From KBS50 sp042666615 (GTDB lineage Bacteria; Actinomycetota; Actinomycetes; Mycobacteriales; Micromonosporaceae), in the NCBI RefSeq assembly GCF_042666615.1, contig NZ_JBHTDD010000001.1, forward strand, positions 310,001 through 374,000: a stretch of DNA of 64,000 bases. Reading direction: 5' to 3'. The notes under the pieces are model-generated. The model was given only the letters and a program-made list of their open reading frames with translations, was not told the DNA's origin and ran no database searches. The first letter of the stretch is position 1; each line of letters opens with the position of its first letter. This document shows, piece after piece, positions 1-7,922 of the stretch. The position numbers and the translations under genes were made by a program.

Positions 1-435
1 CTCCGGCGGCAACAGCAGTGGGGACAGCTCACCCCGACCGGTGAACCGGACGCCGAACATCTCGTGGGTCTCCCGTTCGTGCCAGTCCGCGCCCGGATAC
101 ACCTCGACCACCGACGGCAACTCCGGCGCGTCGCGCGGCACCCGGGTCCGCACCAGCAACCCGTGCCGGTGCCGGGTCGACCACAGGTGCGCCACCACGT
201 CGAAGCCGTCGTTCAGCTCGTCGACGGCCGACAACCAGTCGAAGTAGTCACAGGACAGCTCGGTGTCCTCGCGGGCCGCCCGGAGCGCCGCGGACCAGGC
301 ACCGACCGGCACGTCCACCGTGGCCCGCGCGTACGCCTGGCCGCCGCCCGAGACGCCGGCCCGGACCGGTGTGTCCTCCGCCGCCGACTCCCCGAGCAGC
401 GCGGTGAGCCGTTCGCCGACCTCCTCCGGTGTCAT
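1..435 (-). CDS. nuoC: NADH-quinone oxidoreductase subunit C, C-terminus beyond window edge
   Basis: The first 145 residues of a 30-kDa subunit of complex I run off the left edge in frame. The start is ATG at 435. The family signature is visible near the end as WHERETHEMFGVRF, preceded by the typical CDYFDWLSAVDEL stretch. In complex I this subunit belongs to the peripheral arm that passes electrons from NADH towards quinone and sits beside NuoB and NuoD. A nuoB gene lies on the same strand at 1701-2333, but a dehydrogenase gene on the other strand separates the two. The copy is therefore not in a standard nuoA-N operon and is probably part of a second, dispersed set. The 3' part is not in view, so integrity cannot be judged. 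Confidence 0.88.
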   Translation of the reverse strand, partial: MTPEEVGERLTALLGESAAEDTPVRAGVSGGGQAYARATVDVPVGAWSAALRAAREDTELSCDYFDWLSAVDELNDGFDVVAHLWSTRHRHGLLVRTRVPRDAPELPSVVEVYPGADWHERETHEMFGVRFTGRGELSPLLLPPE

Positions 436-564
436 GCAACCGATCCTATGGCCCGCAGGCGCCGATTCCGACCGGCAGGAAGGGTGCGAAGAGTTCCGCC
501 ACCCCCGACTGGCTAATTGGTACGTGGCGGGCGTGAAGGGCCGACCGGTGGGAAAGGTTGGCCC

Positions 565-1608
565 ATGCGCGCGATAACCGTTTCCCCCGGCTCCGCCGGT
601 TCGCTGCGGCTGGCCGATCTCCCGGACCCACCGCCGCACGAGGGCTCGGTGCTCGTCGAGGCGCTCGCCGTCGGCATCTGCGGCACCGACCAGGAGATCA
701 TCGACGGCCAGTACGGCGAGGCGCCGCCCGACTCGGACTCGCTGGTCATCGGTCACGAATCACTCGGTCGGGTGATCGAGGACGCGACCGGCACGCTGCA
801 TCCGGGCGATCTGGTGGCCGGCATCGTCCGGCATCCCGATCCGGTGCCCTGCCCGAACTGCGCCGCCGGCGAGTGGGACATGTGCCGCAACGGCCGGTAC
901 ACCGAGCACGGCATCAAGGGGTTGCCCGGCTTTGCCCGGGACCGCTGGCGCATCGAACCGGCGTACGCCGTCCCGCTGGACCCCACCCTCGCCGAGGTGG
1001 GTGTGCTGCTGGAACCCGCGAGCGTGGTCGCCAAGGCCTGGGACCACATTGATCGCGTCGGCACCCGGGCCACCTGGGAGCCGCGAACCGTGCTGGTCAC
1101 CGGCGCCGGCCCGATCGGCCTGCTGGCCGCCCTGCTCGCGGCGCAACGCGGGCTCGACGTGCACGTCCTGGACCGGGTCACCGACGGCCCGAAGCCCGGA
1201 CTGGTCGCCGCGCTCGGGGCGACGTACCACAGCGTGCCGGTCACCGAGGTCGGCCTGGAACCCGACGTGGTGGTCGAGTGCACCGGCGCGCCGAGCGTCG
1301 TGCTTGACGCCATGTGCAAGGCTGGCCCGAACGGCATCGTGTGCCTCACCGGGGTGTCCAGCGGCGGCCGGACCATCGACTTCGACGCCGGGGCCCTCAA
1401 CCGGGACATGGTGCTGGAGAACAACGTGGTGATCGGATCGGTGAACGCCAACCGCCGGCACTGGGGACAGGCCGCCGAGGCGCTGGCCACCGCCGACCAC
1501 GACTGGCTGGGCTCGTTGATCACGCGTCGGGTCCCGGTCGCGGACTATGCCTCCGCGTACGCCCACTCCGCCTCGGACATCAAGGTGGTGCTCGACTTCC
1601 AGCGCTGA
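565..1608 (+). CDS. Glucose 1-dehydrogenase-type zinc-dependent medium-chain dehydrogenase
   Basis: A 347-residue MDR-superfamily alcohol/sugar dehydrogenase. GICGTD (about residues 33-38) and GHES (about 60-63) supply catalytic-zinc ligands in the glucose-dehydrogenase style. VTGAGPIGLLAALLAAQ is the Rossmann nucleotide-binding loop. Three cysteines in PCPNC...DMC around residue 100 are a reduced form of the structural-zinc lobe. The start is ATG at 565 because GGAAAGG lies just upstream; an in-frame start at 517 has no good ribosome site. The expected reaction is NAD(P)-dependent oxidation of an aldose to its lactone, but the substrate cannot be read from sequence. It sits on the opposite strand between two NADH dehydrogenase genes. 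Confidence 0.82.
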   Translation: MRAITVSPGSAGSLRLADLPDPPPHEGSVLVEALAVGICGTDQEIIDGQYGEAPPDSDSLVIGHESLGRVIEDATGTLHPGDLVAGIVRHPDPVPCPNCAAGEWDMCRNGRYTEHGIKGLPGFARDRWRIEPAYAVPLDPTLAEVGVLLEPASVVAKAWDHIDRVGTRATWEPRTVLVTGAGPIGLLAALLAAQRGLDVHVLDRVTDGPKPGLVAALGATYHSVPVTEVGLEPDVVVECTGAPSVVLDAMCKAGPNGIVCLTGVSSGGRTIDFDAGALNRDMVLENNVVIGSVNANRRHWGQAAEALATADHDWLGSLITRRVPVADYASAYAHSASDIKVVLDFQR

Positions 1609-1700
1609 CCCGCCCGCCCGCGGCAGCGCTCGTAGCCCTGATCGCCTTCCGCGACGAGCTGTGCGCCGGCTGCGGACCGGCCCGGGGCGAGGGCCCGCCG

Positions 1701-2333
1701 TCAGCTCGCGGGCGGGCGCACCGGCGGCGCCGCCAGCGAGCCGACCGACCGGACCGGCGGATCGGTCGACGGCGGCGCGGCGACCGCGGCGGGCGACGCG
1801 AGGGGGTCGGGCCGGGACACCCCGCCCAGCCCCGATCCCTCTGCGGCGATCTTGTCCTGGAGCCGGAGGATGCCATGCAGCAGCGCCTCCGGCCGGGGCG
1901 GGCAGCCCGGCACGTAGACGTCCACCGGGATGATCTGGTCGACACCCTTTGTCACCGAGTACGAGTCCCAGTACGGCCCGCCGCAGTTGGAGCAGGCACC
2001 GAACGAGATGACGTACTTCGGCTCGGGCATCTGGTCGTACAACCGCTTGATCGCCGGCGCCATCTTGTCGGTGACGGTGCCCGAGACGACCATGAGGTCG
2101 GCCTGGCGCGGACCGTGCGCGAACGGGATCACGCCGAGCCGGATGAAGTCGTGCCGGCCCATGCTGGTGGCGATGAACTCGATGGCGCAGCAGGCCAGCC
2201 CGAAGTTGAAGACCCACAGCGAGTATCGCCGGCCCCAGTTGAGCACGAACCGGATCGGCTCGCCGAGCACCTGCGGCAACTGCACGCCGACTCCCTTCGG
2301 TACCTCCGGAACCGACCCTAGCCCACCGGACAA
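1701..2333 (-). CDS. nuoB: NADH-quinone oxidoreductase subunit B
   Basis: A 210-residue NuoB, the subunit carrying iron-sulfur cluster N2 at the quinone site of complex I. The ligand pattern is intact: the adjacent pair in LACCAIE (Cys48-Cys49), a cysteine in FGACSNCGG (Cys114) and one in VPGCPPRPEA (Cys144). The core ends near residue 165 and is followed by an Ala/Pro-rich tail of about 45 residues that lacks cofactor motifs. It shares a strand with the partial nuoC at 1-435, but a dehydrogenase on the other strand separates them. This gene is therefore an orphan or part of a second, rearranged complex I set. A slightly later GTG start is possible. Confidence 0.92.
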   Translation of the reverse strand: MSGGLGSVPEVPKGVGVQLPQVLGEPIRFVLNWGRRYSLWVFNFGLACCAIEFIATSMGRHDFIRLGVIPFAHGPRQADLMVVSGTVTDKMAPAIKRLYDQMPEPKYVISFGACSNCGGPYWDSYSVTKGVDQIIPVDVYVPGCPPRPEALLHGILRLQDKIAAEGSGLGGVSRPDPLASPAAVAAPPSTDPPVRSVGSLAAPPVRPPAS

Positions 2334-2420
2334 CTACCCGACACCGCGCAACGGACGCGCCGGCCGAAACGTGTTACCGCCGTCCGACCACCGGGCTGAA
2401 CCATCGACGGGGAGGGATGC

Positions 2421-2993
2421 ATGACCTTGATGGCAGACCGCGGCCCAGCCGACTCACCCCCGAGCCAGGTTGCGCCGACGCCGTCGGACGAGCCCCCGGC
2501 CCAGCCCGGGATCTCATTCGACGAGTTCTACCACGCGAGCTTCCGAGGACTGGTGGTGCAGCTGACCGCGTACACAGGCGATCTCGGCCAGGCCCAGGAT
2601 CTGGTGCAGGAGGCGTTCTGCCGCGCGTTCGTCCGCTGGTCGGTGGTGGTGACGCTCGACGACCCGGTCGCGTGGGTACGACGGGTGGCCTGGAATCTGG
2701 CCGCCAGCCGCTGGCGCCGGCTGCGCACCGCGCGGAACTACCTGCTGCGGCAACGTGAAGAACATACGCCCGGTCCTGGCCCGGACCGGGTGGCGCTGGT
2801 CGCCGCCCTCGCCACCCTGCCTGCCCGGCAGCGCCGAGTTGTCGTCCTCCATCACCTCGCCGACATGTCGATCGCGGAGATCGCCCGTCAGGAGGGCGTA
2901 GCCGAGGGAACCGTCAAGTCGTGGCTACACCGCGCTCGCACCACGCTCGCCACCCGCCTGACCGATCAGACTGAGGAGCGCGACCGTGGCTGA
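2421..2993 (+). CDS. ECF-family RNA polymerase sigma factor
   Basis: A 190-residue group IV sigma factor. After a Pro-rich leader of about 30 residues, region 2 is seen in FDEFYHASFRGLV...AQDLVQEAFCRAFVRW. Region 4 follows as LPARQRRVVVLHHLADMSIAEIA and EGTVKSWLHRARTTL. The start ATG at 2421 has GGAGGG about 5 bases upstream. The stop overlaps the GTG start of the next gene by 8 bases, so the two are translationally coupled. The partner is a membrane-anchored protein, a common arrangement in which the second product senses a signal or restrains the sigma factor. The target regulon cannot be inferred from the window. Confidence 0.9.
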   Translation: MTLMADRGPADSPPSQVAPTPSDEPPAQPGISFDEFYHASFRGLVVQLTAYTGDLGQAQDLVQEAFCRAFVRWSVVVTLDDPVAWVRRVAWNLAASRWRRLRTARNYLLRQREEHTPGPGPDRVALVAALATLPARQRRVVVLHHLADMSIAEIARQEGVAEGTVKSWLHRARTTLATRLTDQTEERDRG

Positions 2994-4224
2994 GCCAACC
3001 GTCGATCTCGACGCCGAGTTCGCGGCCTTCCGGGCAGCGACGCTGCCGCACATCACCCCCGCCGGTCCGGACGCCGTCCGTCGCCGGATGCGCAAACGGC
3101 GGCGGGCCATCGTCACCACCATCGTCGCGGCGATGACGACCCTGGTCGTCGGTCCGGTCGCCGGGTACGCCACCCTCGATCGTGCACCTCGTCCGCCGGA
3201 CCCGGTCGTGGTGGTCACGCCGTCGGGGCAACCGGACCCGTCCGTGAGCCCGCACGCCAGCGCGTCACCGTCAGCCGCCGCCACCTCGCCCGCGGCACCG
3301 GACGGCCGGATCAGCCGGACCGACCTGCTCCGGACAAGACTGGACCTGCCGCCCTGGGCCGCCAAAGCCGGGACCCTGTGCGACCGGTCCGACGTCCGGC
3401 TCGTCGAGAAAGCCACCGGCCAGGCGGGCCAGCTTCCGCTGACCGCGCACCGGTACGCGGACGTGGACGGCGACGGGGCCGAGGAAACCGTCACCACCAT
3501 CGACTGCCTGGATACGCTCAACGGGACGTACCAGCAGGTCGTGGTCTTCGACCGGGACACCAGGGGCCGGATCGTGACGCTCGGCCAGGTGGTCCGCACC
3601 GACACCACCCGGCAAGCCGAAAGCCACCAGATCGCCCGGATCGCGGACCTCGGTTCCGGCTCCTCCGGCGCCGTCCGGGTGCGGATCGGCGACCTCTGGC
3701 CCTTCGACGACGAGTTGGACGAGTGGGTCCAGTGGCAGTGGCGGACGTACCGGTGGACAGGTCGGCAGTTCGCGCAGGTCGCCGGTCCCACCGCCTTCGG
3801 CCCCAACCCGCTGTTCAACGATCTTGTCGTCACCGGTGCCACCGACATCGTCCTCACCGCCCGGGATCCGCAGACCCGCGCGGGAAGCACCACGGTGACC
3901 GTTCGGAACGCCGGCCGGACCGACGCGCGGAACGCCACCGTCACCCTGCTCGTTCCGGTGGGCTTCGGCCCGGACGGTGCCGGCTGGCCGAACTGCGCCG
4001 GTCAGCCGACGGTCGTCGAGGAGGCCACATATTCGATGCTGTCGTGCGGACTCGGCGCCTTGGCGGCCGGCGAGTCACACACCGTGACCCTCGGCGTGGT
4101 CGGCCCCGCCGACGATCCTGCCCCCGGCACCGGGAGCGCCACAGTGCACGACATGTACAGTCCACTGCACAGCGTGCCCGACCCTCGGCAGGAGAACAAC
4201 CGCCGACGTTTCGAAATCCGCTGA
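2986..4224 (+). CDS. Membrane-anchored extracytoplasmic protein, partner of the ECF sigma factor
   Basis: A 412-residue protein with a short cytoplasmic head (about residues 1-43, ending in the basic RRRMRKRRR). One transmembrane helix follows (about 44-64) and then a Pro/Ser linker. The exterior part starts with a module containing DVDGDGAEE, a calcium-binding-like loop as in FG-GAP/VCBS repeats. It ends with a beta-rich domain (STTVTVRNAGRTDARNATVTL and a paired cysteine region) resembling DUF11/CARDB immunoglobulin-like folds. The GTG start at 2986 has GAGGAG upstream and lies inside the sigma-factor gene. No canonical zinc anti-sigma motif (HxxxCxxC) is seen, so a regulator role is inferred only from the coupling. 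Confidence 0.7.
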   Translation: MAEPTVDLDAEFAAFRAATLPHITPAGPDAVRRRMRKRRRAIVTTIVAAMTTLVVGPVAGYATLDRAPRPPDPVVVVTPSGQPDPSVSPHASASPSAAATSPAAPDGRISRTDLLRTRLDLPPWAAKAGTLCDRSDVRLVEKATGQAGQLPLTAHRYADVDGDGAEETVTTIDCLDTLNGTYQQVVVFDRDTRGRIVTLGQVVRTDTTRQAESHQIARIADLGSGSSGAVRVRIGDLWPFDDELDEWVQWQWRTYRWTGRQFAQVAGPTAFGPNPLFNDLVVTGATDIVLTARDPQTRAGSTTVTVRNAGRTDARNATVTLLVPVGFGPDGAGWPNCAGQPTVVEEATYSMLSCGLGALAAGESHTVTLGVVGPADDPAPGTGSATVHDMYSPLHSVPDPRQENNRRRFEIR

Positions 4225-4293
4225 CCGGCCGCGGCGCCGGGTGATCTCCGGGCGGCAATGGGCAACCCGGTGGCGGGTGCCGATGCCCCCCGA

Positions 4294-4310
4294 CCGGCAC
4301 GTCATGCCGG
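4294..4310. terminator. Possible short terminator hairpin between convergent genes
   Basis: CCGGCA and TGCCGG form a six-base-pair stem around a five-base loop between two convergent coding regions. No T-run is present. The stem is short and this is only a plausible terminator. Confidence 0.3.
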
Positions 4311-4313
4311 CCG

Positions 4314-5207
4314 CTACAGGTCGCGCAGGCAGGACCACTGGGCGCCAACCGGTCGATAGCCGAGCCGGTCGTTTACCGCCAGCATCGGGGCGTTCGCCTC
4401 GTCATTCGAGGTGTACGCCATGGTGACGCCCCGCCCCGCGGCGCGGTGCAGCGCCGCCCGCTTCACCAGCGCGGCCAGCCCGCGACCCCGATACGCGGGG
4501 ACCGTCGCCGTCATGTCCGACCACATCCGGTCGCCGTCCCGGCGGACGATCGTGAACGCGGCAACCACCCCGTCGACCGTGGCCACCACGCTTCCCGCCA
4601 GATCGGTGTCCGGCTCGTCCCAGACGTCGGCCCGCCAGTGGTCGAAACCGATCGCGTCCACCGGTTCGTCGCCCGGCTCATCCGAGGCCGCCGCCACGTA
4701 GGCCGGGAAGAACTCCGCCGGCGACCAGTCGGTCAACGGCCGCAGCCGTACCCCGTCGGGCGGTCGCGGCGCGGGCGGGGCCGGGCTTAACGGCAGGCCG
4801 GAGTAGCGCACCTCGCGGCTCGGCGTGAACCCGTGCCGGCGGGCGAAGTCGAGCGAATCGGGTTGCGCGAACGCCCGGACTCGGCGGACGCCGAGGGTGC
4901 GCAGGTGTGCGAGGGCCGCGTAGAGCAGCGCGGTGCCGGCCCCCCGGCGACGGTGCGCCCGGCGCACACACAGCATGATGTCACCGAGGTCGCCGGTGGA
5001 ACTGGTGGCGTTGCGGCGTGCGGCGGCTGCGCCGACGATCAGCCAACCGTCCAGTTCGGCGACGTGGACGACCTCGTCCTCCCCTGGTATCGGCTCGGCC
5101 AGCATCCGCCGGGTGGACTCCGCCCCGCGGACCAGGTACGGATAGACCGACGATCGCAACGCCACCAGGGCCTCGGCGTCCGCCGCCCCGGCCACCCGAA
5201 TGATCAT
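4314..5207 (-). CDS. Tandem GNAT-domain N-acetyltransferase
   Basis: A 297-residue protein with two GNAT folds. The first has the acetyl-CoA loop RRAHRRRGAGTALL near residues 84-97. The second has PAYRGRGLAALVKRAAL near 245-260, followed by the usual NxxMLxVNxxLGY end (NAPMLAVNDRLGYRP). Such double-GNAT proteins transfer acetyl groups from acetyl-CoA to small amines or protein termini; the substrate is not evident. The start is ATG at 5207, with GGGGAGGA just upstream. It is divergent from the RNA methyltransferase gene, with only about 70 bases between the two starts, so the pair may share a promoter region. Confidence 0.85.
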   Translation of the reverse strand: MIIRVAGAADAEALVALRSSVYPYLVRGAESTRRMLAEPIPGEDEVVHVAELDGWLIVGAAAARRNATSSTGDLGDIMLCVRRAHRRRGAGTALLYAALAHLRTLGVRRVRAFAQPDSLDFARRHGFTPSREVRYSGLPLSPAPPAPRPPDGVRLRPLTDWSPAEFFPAYVAAASDEPGDEPVDAIGFDHWRADVWDEPDTDLAGSVVATVDGVVAAFTIVRRDGDRMWSDMTATVPAYRGRGLAALVKRAALHRAAGRGVTMAYTSNDEANAPMLAVNDRLGYRPVGAQWSCLRDL

Positions 5208-5276
5208 GTTCGTCCTCCCCGTAATGATCAGGGTCCTATCATGACCGCGACGGCAACCCGGGAAGAAGGGGATATC

Positions 5277-6113
5277 GTGCCCAGGACCCTGCGGGTCACC
5301 GCCCGAAACGCGTCCTTCCAGCAGTGGCAGGCGCTGCTGGGCAACCGCACCAAGCGGCAGCGGGCCGGCGAGTTCCTGGTGCAGGGGGTTCGACCGGTGA
5401 CCATGGCGGTCGAGCACGGCTGGGAGATCTCCACCTTGCTGTACGCCGAGCACCGCCCGCCGTCCCGCTGGGCCCGCGAGATCCTTGACCGGGTGCCGGC
5501 CACTCGGGTCGCCATGGCCGCCGACCTGCTCGCCGAGCTGGGCGAGAAGGCCGACGAGACGCCCGAACTGCTGGCCGTCGCCAGACTGCCGGCGGACCGG
5601 CTGGACCGGCTGCCCGTCGGGCCGGACATGCTCGTCGTGGTCTTCGACCGGCCGACCACACCTGGCAACATCGGCACGCTGATCCGCTCCGCCGACGCGT
5701 TCGGGGCCGGCGGCGTGGTCATCACCGGGCACGCCGCCGACCCTTACGATCCGAAGGCGGTGCGGGCCAGCACCGGCTCGCTGTTCGCCGTGCCCACGGT
5801 CCGGGTGGGCAGCCACCGTGAGGTGCTCGACTGGGTGGCCGCGCCGCGCGAGGACGGCATCGTCCCGCAACTCGTCGGCACCGACGAGCACGGTGACCGG
5901 GACGTGGCCGAGCACGACCTGACCGGCCCGACGGTGCTGCTTATCGGCAACGAGACGCACGGGTTGAGCGCCGCCTGGCGGGCCGCCTGCGACCGGATGG
6001 TCCGCATCCCGATCACCGGTACGGCGAGTTCACTGAACGCCGCGACGGCCGCCACTGTCATGCTCTACGAGGCGGTCACCCAGCGCCGCCGCGCGGCGGT
6101 GCGGGGCCGATAG
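5277..6113 (+). CDS. SpoU/TrmH-family RNA 2'-O-methyltransferase
   Basis: About 278 residues of the SPOUT class. Motif 1 is PGNIGTLIRSADAFG, motif 2 is LLIGNETHGLS and motif 3 is IPITGTASSLNAATA. These three form the knotted SAM-binding site, and the Arg, Glu and Ser/Asn residues expected for 2'-O-ribose methylation are present. The N-terminal part (about 1-100) resembles the RNA-binding SpoU substrate-binding domain. The GTG at 5277 was chosen because AGAAGGGG precedes it; ATG at 5241 is an in-frame alternative adding 12 residues. The substrate is rRNA or tRNA and cannot be fixed from sequence. Confidence 0.85.
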   Translation: MPRTLRVTARNASFQQWQALLGNRTKRQRAGEFLVQGVRPVTMAVEHGWEISTLLYAEHRPPSRWAREILDRVPATRVAMAADLLAELGEKADETPELLAVARLPADRLDRLPVGPDMLVVVFDRPTTPGNIGTLIRSADAFGAGGVVITGHAADPYDPKAVRASTGSLFAVPTVRVGSHREVLDWVAAPREDGIVPQLVGTDEHGDRDVAEHDLTGPTVLLIGNETHGLSAAWRAACDRMVRIPITGTASSLNAATAATVMLYEAVTQRRRAAVRGR

Positions 6114-6202
6114 CCCGCGCGGGGCGCCGCAGCGGGACTCCAGCGCCGGGGCGGCGGCCAGCAGTTCCCGGCGCTCGCGCACGTCGATTCGGTGCCGCCG
6201 GA

Positions 6203-6323
6203 GGCGTCGGACCGGCTGTCTTTGCGCTGCTGCAGCGGACGCAACACCGGCTGTCCGATTATCGGACGTTGGGTGTTGCGTCGACTACAGCAGCGCAAAG
6301 GGCCGCGCTCGGGACCCGACGCC
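6203..6323. repeat. Long imperfect palindrome in convergent intergenic region
   Basis: Nested inverted repeats around one centre. The outer arms are GGCGTCGG (6203-6210) and CCGACGCC (6316-6323). A perfect 13-bp pair joins 6220-6232 to 6288-6300 (CTTTGCGCTGCTG and its complement). A perfect 11-bp pair joins 6238-6248 to 6272-6282 (GACGCAACACC). The core is GTCCGAT/ATCGGAC (6253-6267). It lies between the 3' ends of two convergent genes. It could be a bidirectional terminator or a small mobile or repeated palindromic element; only one copy is seen here. Confidence 0.75.
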
Positions 6324-6346
6324 GCCACGCGGGACGCCGGCCGCGG

Positions 6347-7912
6347 CTACCAGGTGGGGCGTTGCAGCAGGGCGACGAACTCGATCAGCAACCGCTCCCG
6401 TAGGGCCGGTGGCGCGGCGTCGAGCAGGGTGTTCACCACCGCCATCCGGGCCGGTACGCCGGCACCGACATCATCCCCCGCCGGCACACCGGCACCAGCA
6501 CCAGCAATCGCCGGTCCGTCCGGAGCGGTCAGCCCGAGCGTGCCGGCAAGCCCCGCCACCAGCTCCGGCGTCAGTGCCTCCGGGGTCAGGCTCGCCGCCA
6601 TTGCGCGTACCTCGTCGGGAAGCTGGACCGGCCCGGCGGCCCGCGCGGCGGCGACCGCCTCGCGCAGCGCGGCGCCGAACCCCGCCACCCGGGGCGCGAT
6701 GCCGGCGGTCACCGTCAGGTGGATGTTCGGCGGCAGGTCGGCGTAGCGAAGCTGCGGCTGGGTGTGCCAGCCGCGGGCGGTCAGCTCGTCGGCCAGCACG
6801 AAGACGTCAAGCGCCGGCCCGGCGGCGTCCAGCGCCGGCCCGGCGTCCGTCACCGGTTCGGCAGCGGTGAAGCAGACCACCGTCGACTCCGGTTCGGCGA
6901 CCAGCCGCAGCCCGGGGACTCCGGTCACGATGCCGGCCAGGTCACGCACCGCGCCCAGGGTCCGCCGGGCCAGCTCCAGGTAACCGGCCTCGCCAAGGTG
7001 CCGCAAGGTTGCGTACGCGGCGGCGATCGGCCCGCCCGACCGGGTCGACTGCACCGTCGGGTTGATCATCGTGTAGCCGGGCCAGTCGGCGTACGCGAAG
7101 TACTGCGGGGCGCGCAGCGCGGCGTCCCGGTGCAGCAGCACCGACACGCCCTTCGGGCAGTAGGCGTACTTGTGCAGGTCCACCGAGATCGACGTGACCC
7201 CGGGTACCGCGAAGTCGAACGGCGGCACCGCCACCCCCAGCCGGCGCAGCCACGGCAGGGTCCAGCCGCCGAAACAGGCGTCCACGTGGCAGCGCACCCC
7301 GGCCGCCGCTGCCGCCGCCGCGATCTCCGCGACCGGGTCGATGACACCGTGCGCGTACGACGGCGCCGAGCAGGCCACCAGCACCGTGTCCGGCCCGATC
7401 GCCGCGGCCACCTCACCCGGCGCCGGACGCAGGGTTTCCGTCGACACGGGTACGGTGTCCAGCGCCACCCCGAAGTAGTGTGCCGCCTTGGCGAACGCCG
7501 CGTGCGCCGTCACCGGCACCACCAGCCGGGGCGCGGTCACCTCCGGACGGGCGTCCCGGGCCGTCTTCACGGCCAGCAGGATCGACTCCGTGCCGCCGCT
7601 GGTGATCGTGCCGACCGCCTCCGGGGTAGCGCTTCCCGGTCCGGCGCCGAGCAGCCGGGCAGCCGCGCCGACAAGCGCGTTCTCCATCGCCAGCAGGGAC
7701 GGGAAGGCGGTCGGATCCAGCCCGTTCACGTGCGCCGACAGGGCGTACGCCGAGCTGGCCAGCTCGTCCAGGCCGGGCACCGCCGACTCGAAGACGTACG
7801 CGAACAGCCGGCCGCCGTGGGTGGGCAGGTCACCAGCCCGCAGCGCGCCGATCTCGGCGAGCACCCGGTCCGCCGGCACCCCCACGGCCGGCAGCGCACC
7901 TAGCTGTGTCAT
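6347..7912 (-). CDS. PLP-dependent decarboxylase/aldolase resembling sphingosine-1-phosphate lyase
   Basis: A 521-residue fold-type I PLP enzyme. The Schiff-base lysine is Lys248 in SVDLHKYAYCPKG. The PLP-phosphate region is TSGGTES (about 104-110), the ring-stacking His is in VTAHAAF (about 137), and the aspartate pairing with the pyridine nitrogen is in HVDACFGG (about 211). The DLHKYAYCPKG context and SGGTESI are typical of the sphingosine-1-phosphate lyase and glutamate-decarboxylase-like group. The C-terminal 80 residues are Ala-rich and divergent. It starts 10 bases after the stop of a GPH-type transporter gene on the same strand, so the pair is probably an uptake-and-breakdown unit. 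The substrate is unknown. Confidence 0.8.
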   Translation of the reverse strand: MTQLGALPAVGVPADRVLAEIGALRAGDLPTHGGRLFAYVFESAVPGLDELASSAYALSAHVNGLDPTAFPSLLAMENALVGAAARLLGAGPGSATPEAVGTITSGGTESILLAVKTARDARPEVTAPRLVVPVTAHAAFAKAAHYFGVALDTVPVSTETLRPAPGEVAAAIGPDTVLVACSAPSYAHGVIDPVAEIAAAAAAAGVRCHVDACFGGWTLPWLRRLGVAVPPFDFAVPGVTSISVDLHKYAYCPKGVSVLLHRDAALRAPQYFAYADWPGYTMINPTVQSTRSGGPIAAAYATLRHLGEAGYLELARRTLGAVRDLAGIVTGVPGLRLVAEPESTVVCFTAAEPVTDAGPALDAAGPALDVFVLADELTARGWHTQPQLRYADLPPNIHLTVTAGIAPRVAGFGAALREAVAAARAAGPVQLPDEVRAMAASLTPEALTPELVAGLAGTLGLTAPDGPAIAGAGAGVPAGDDVGAGVPARMAVVNTLLDAAPPALRERLLIEFVALLQRPTW

Positions 7913-7922
7913 CTCGCCCCTC

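Noticed and set aside
760..2217. Long minus-strand open frame across the dehydrogenase gene into nuoB
   Set aside because: It is antisense to a recognisable dehydrogenase and out of frame with nuoB; high GC keeps such frames open. Composition is Arg/Gly/Ala-rich with no family motif.
5208..5960. N-terminal extension of the double-GNAT protein on the minus strand
   Set aside because: The extension is antisense to the RNA methyltransferase gene; the GGGGAGGA site and family start support ATG at 5207.
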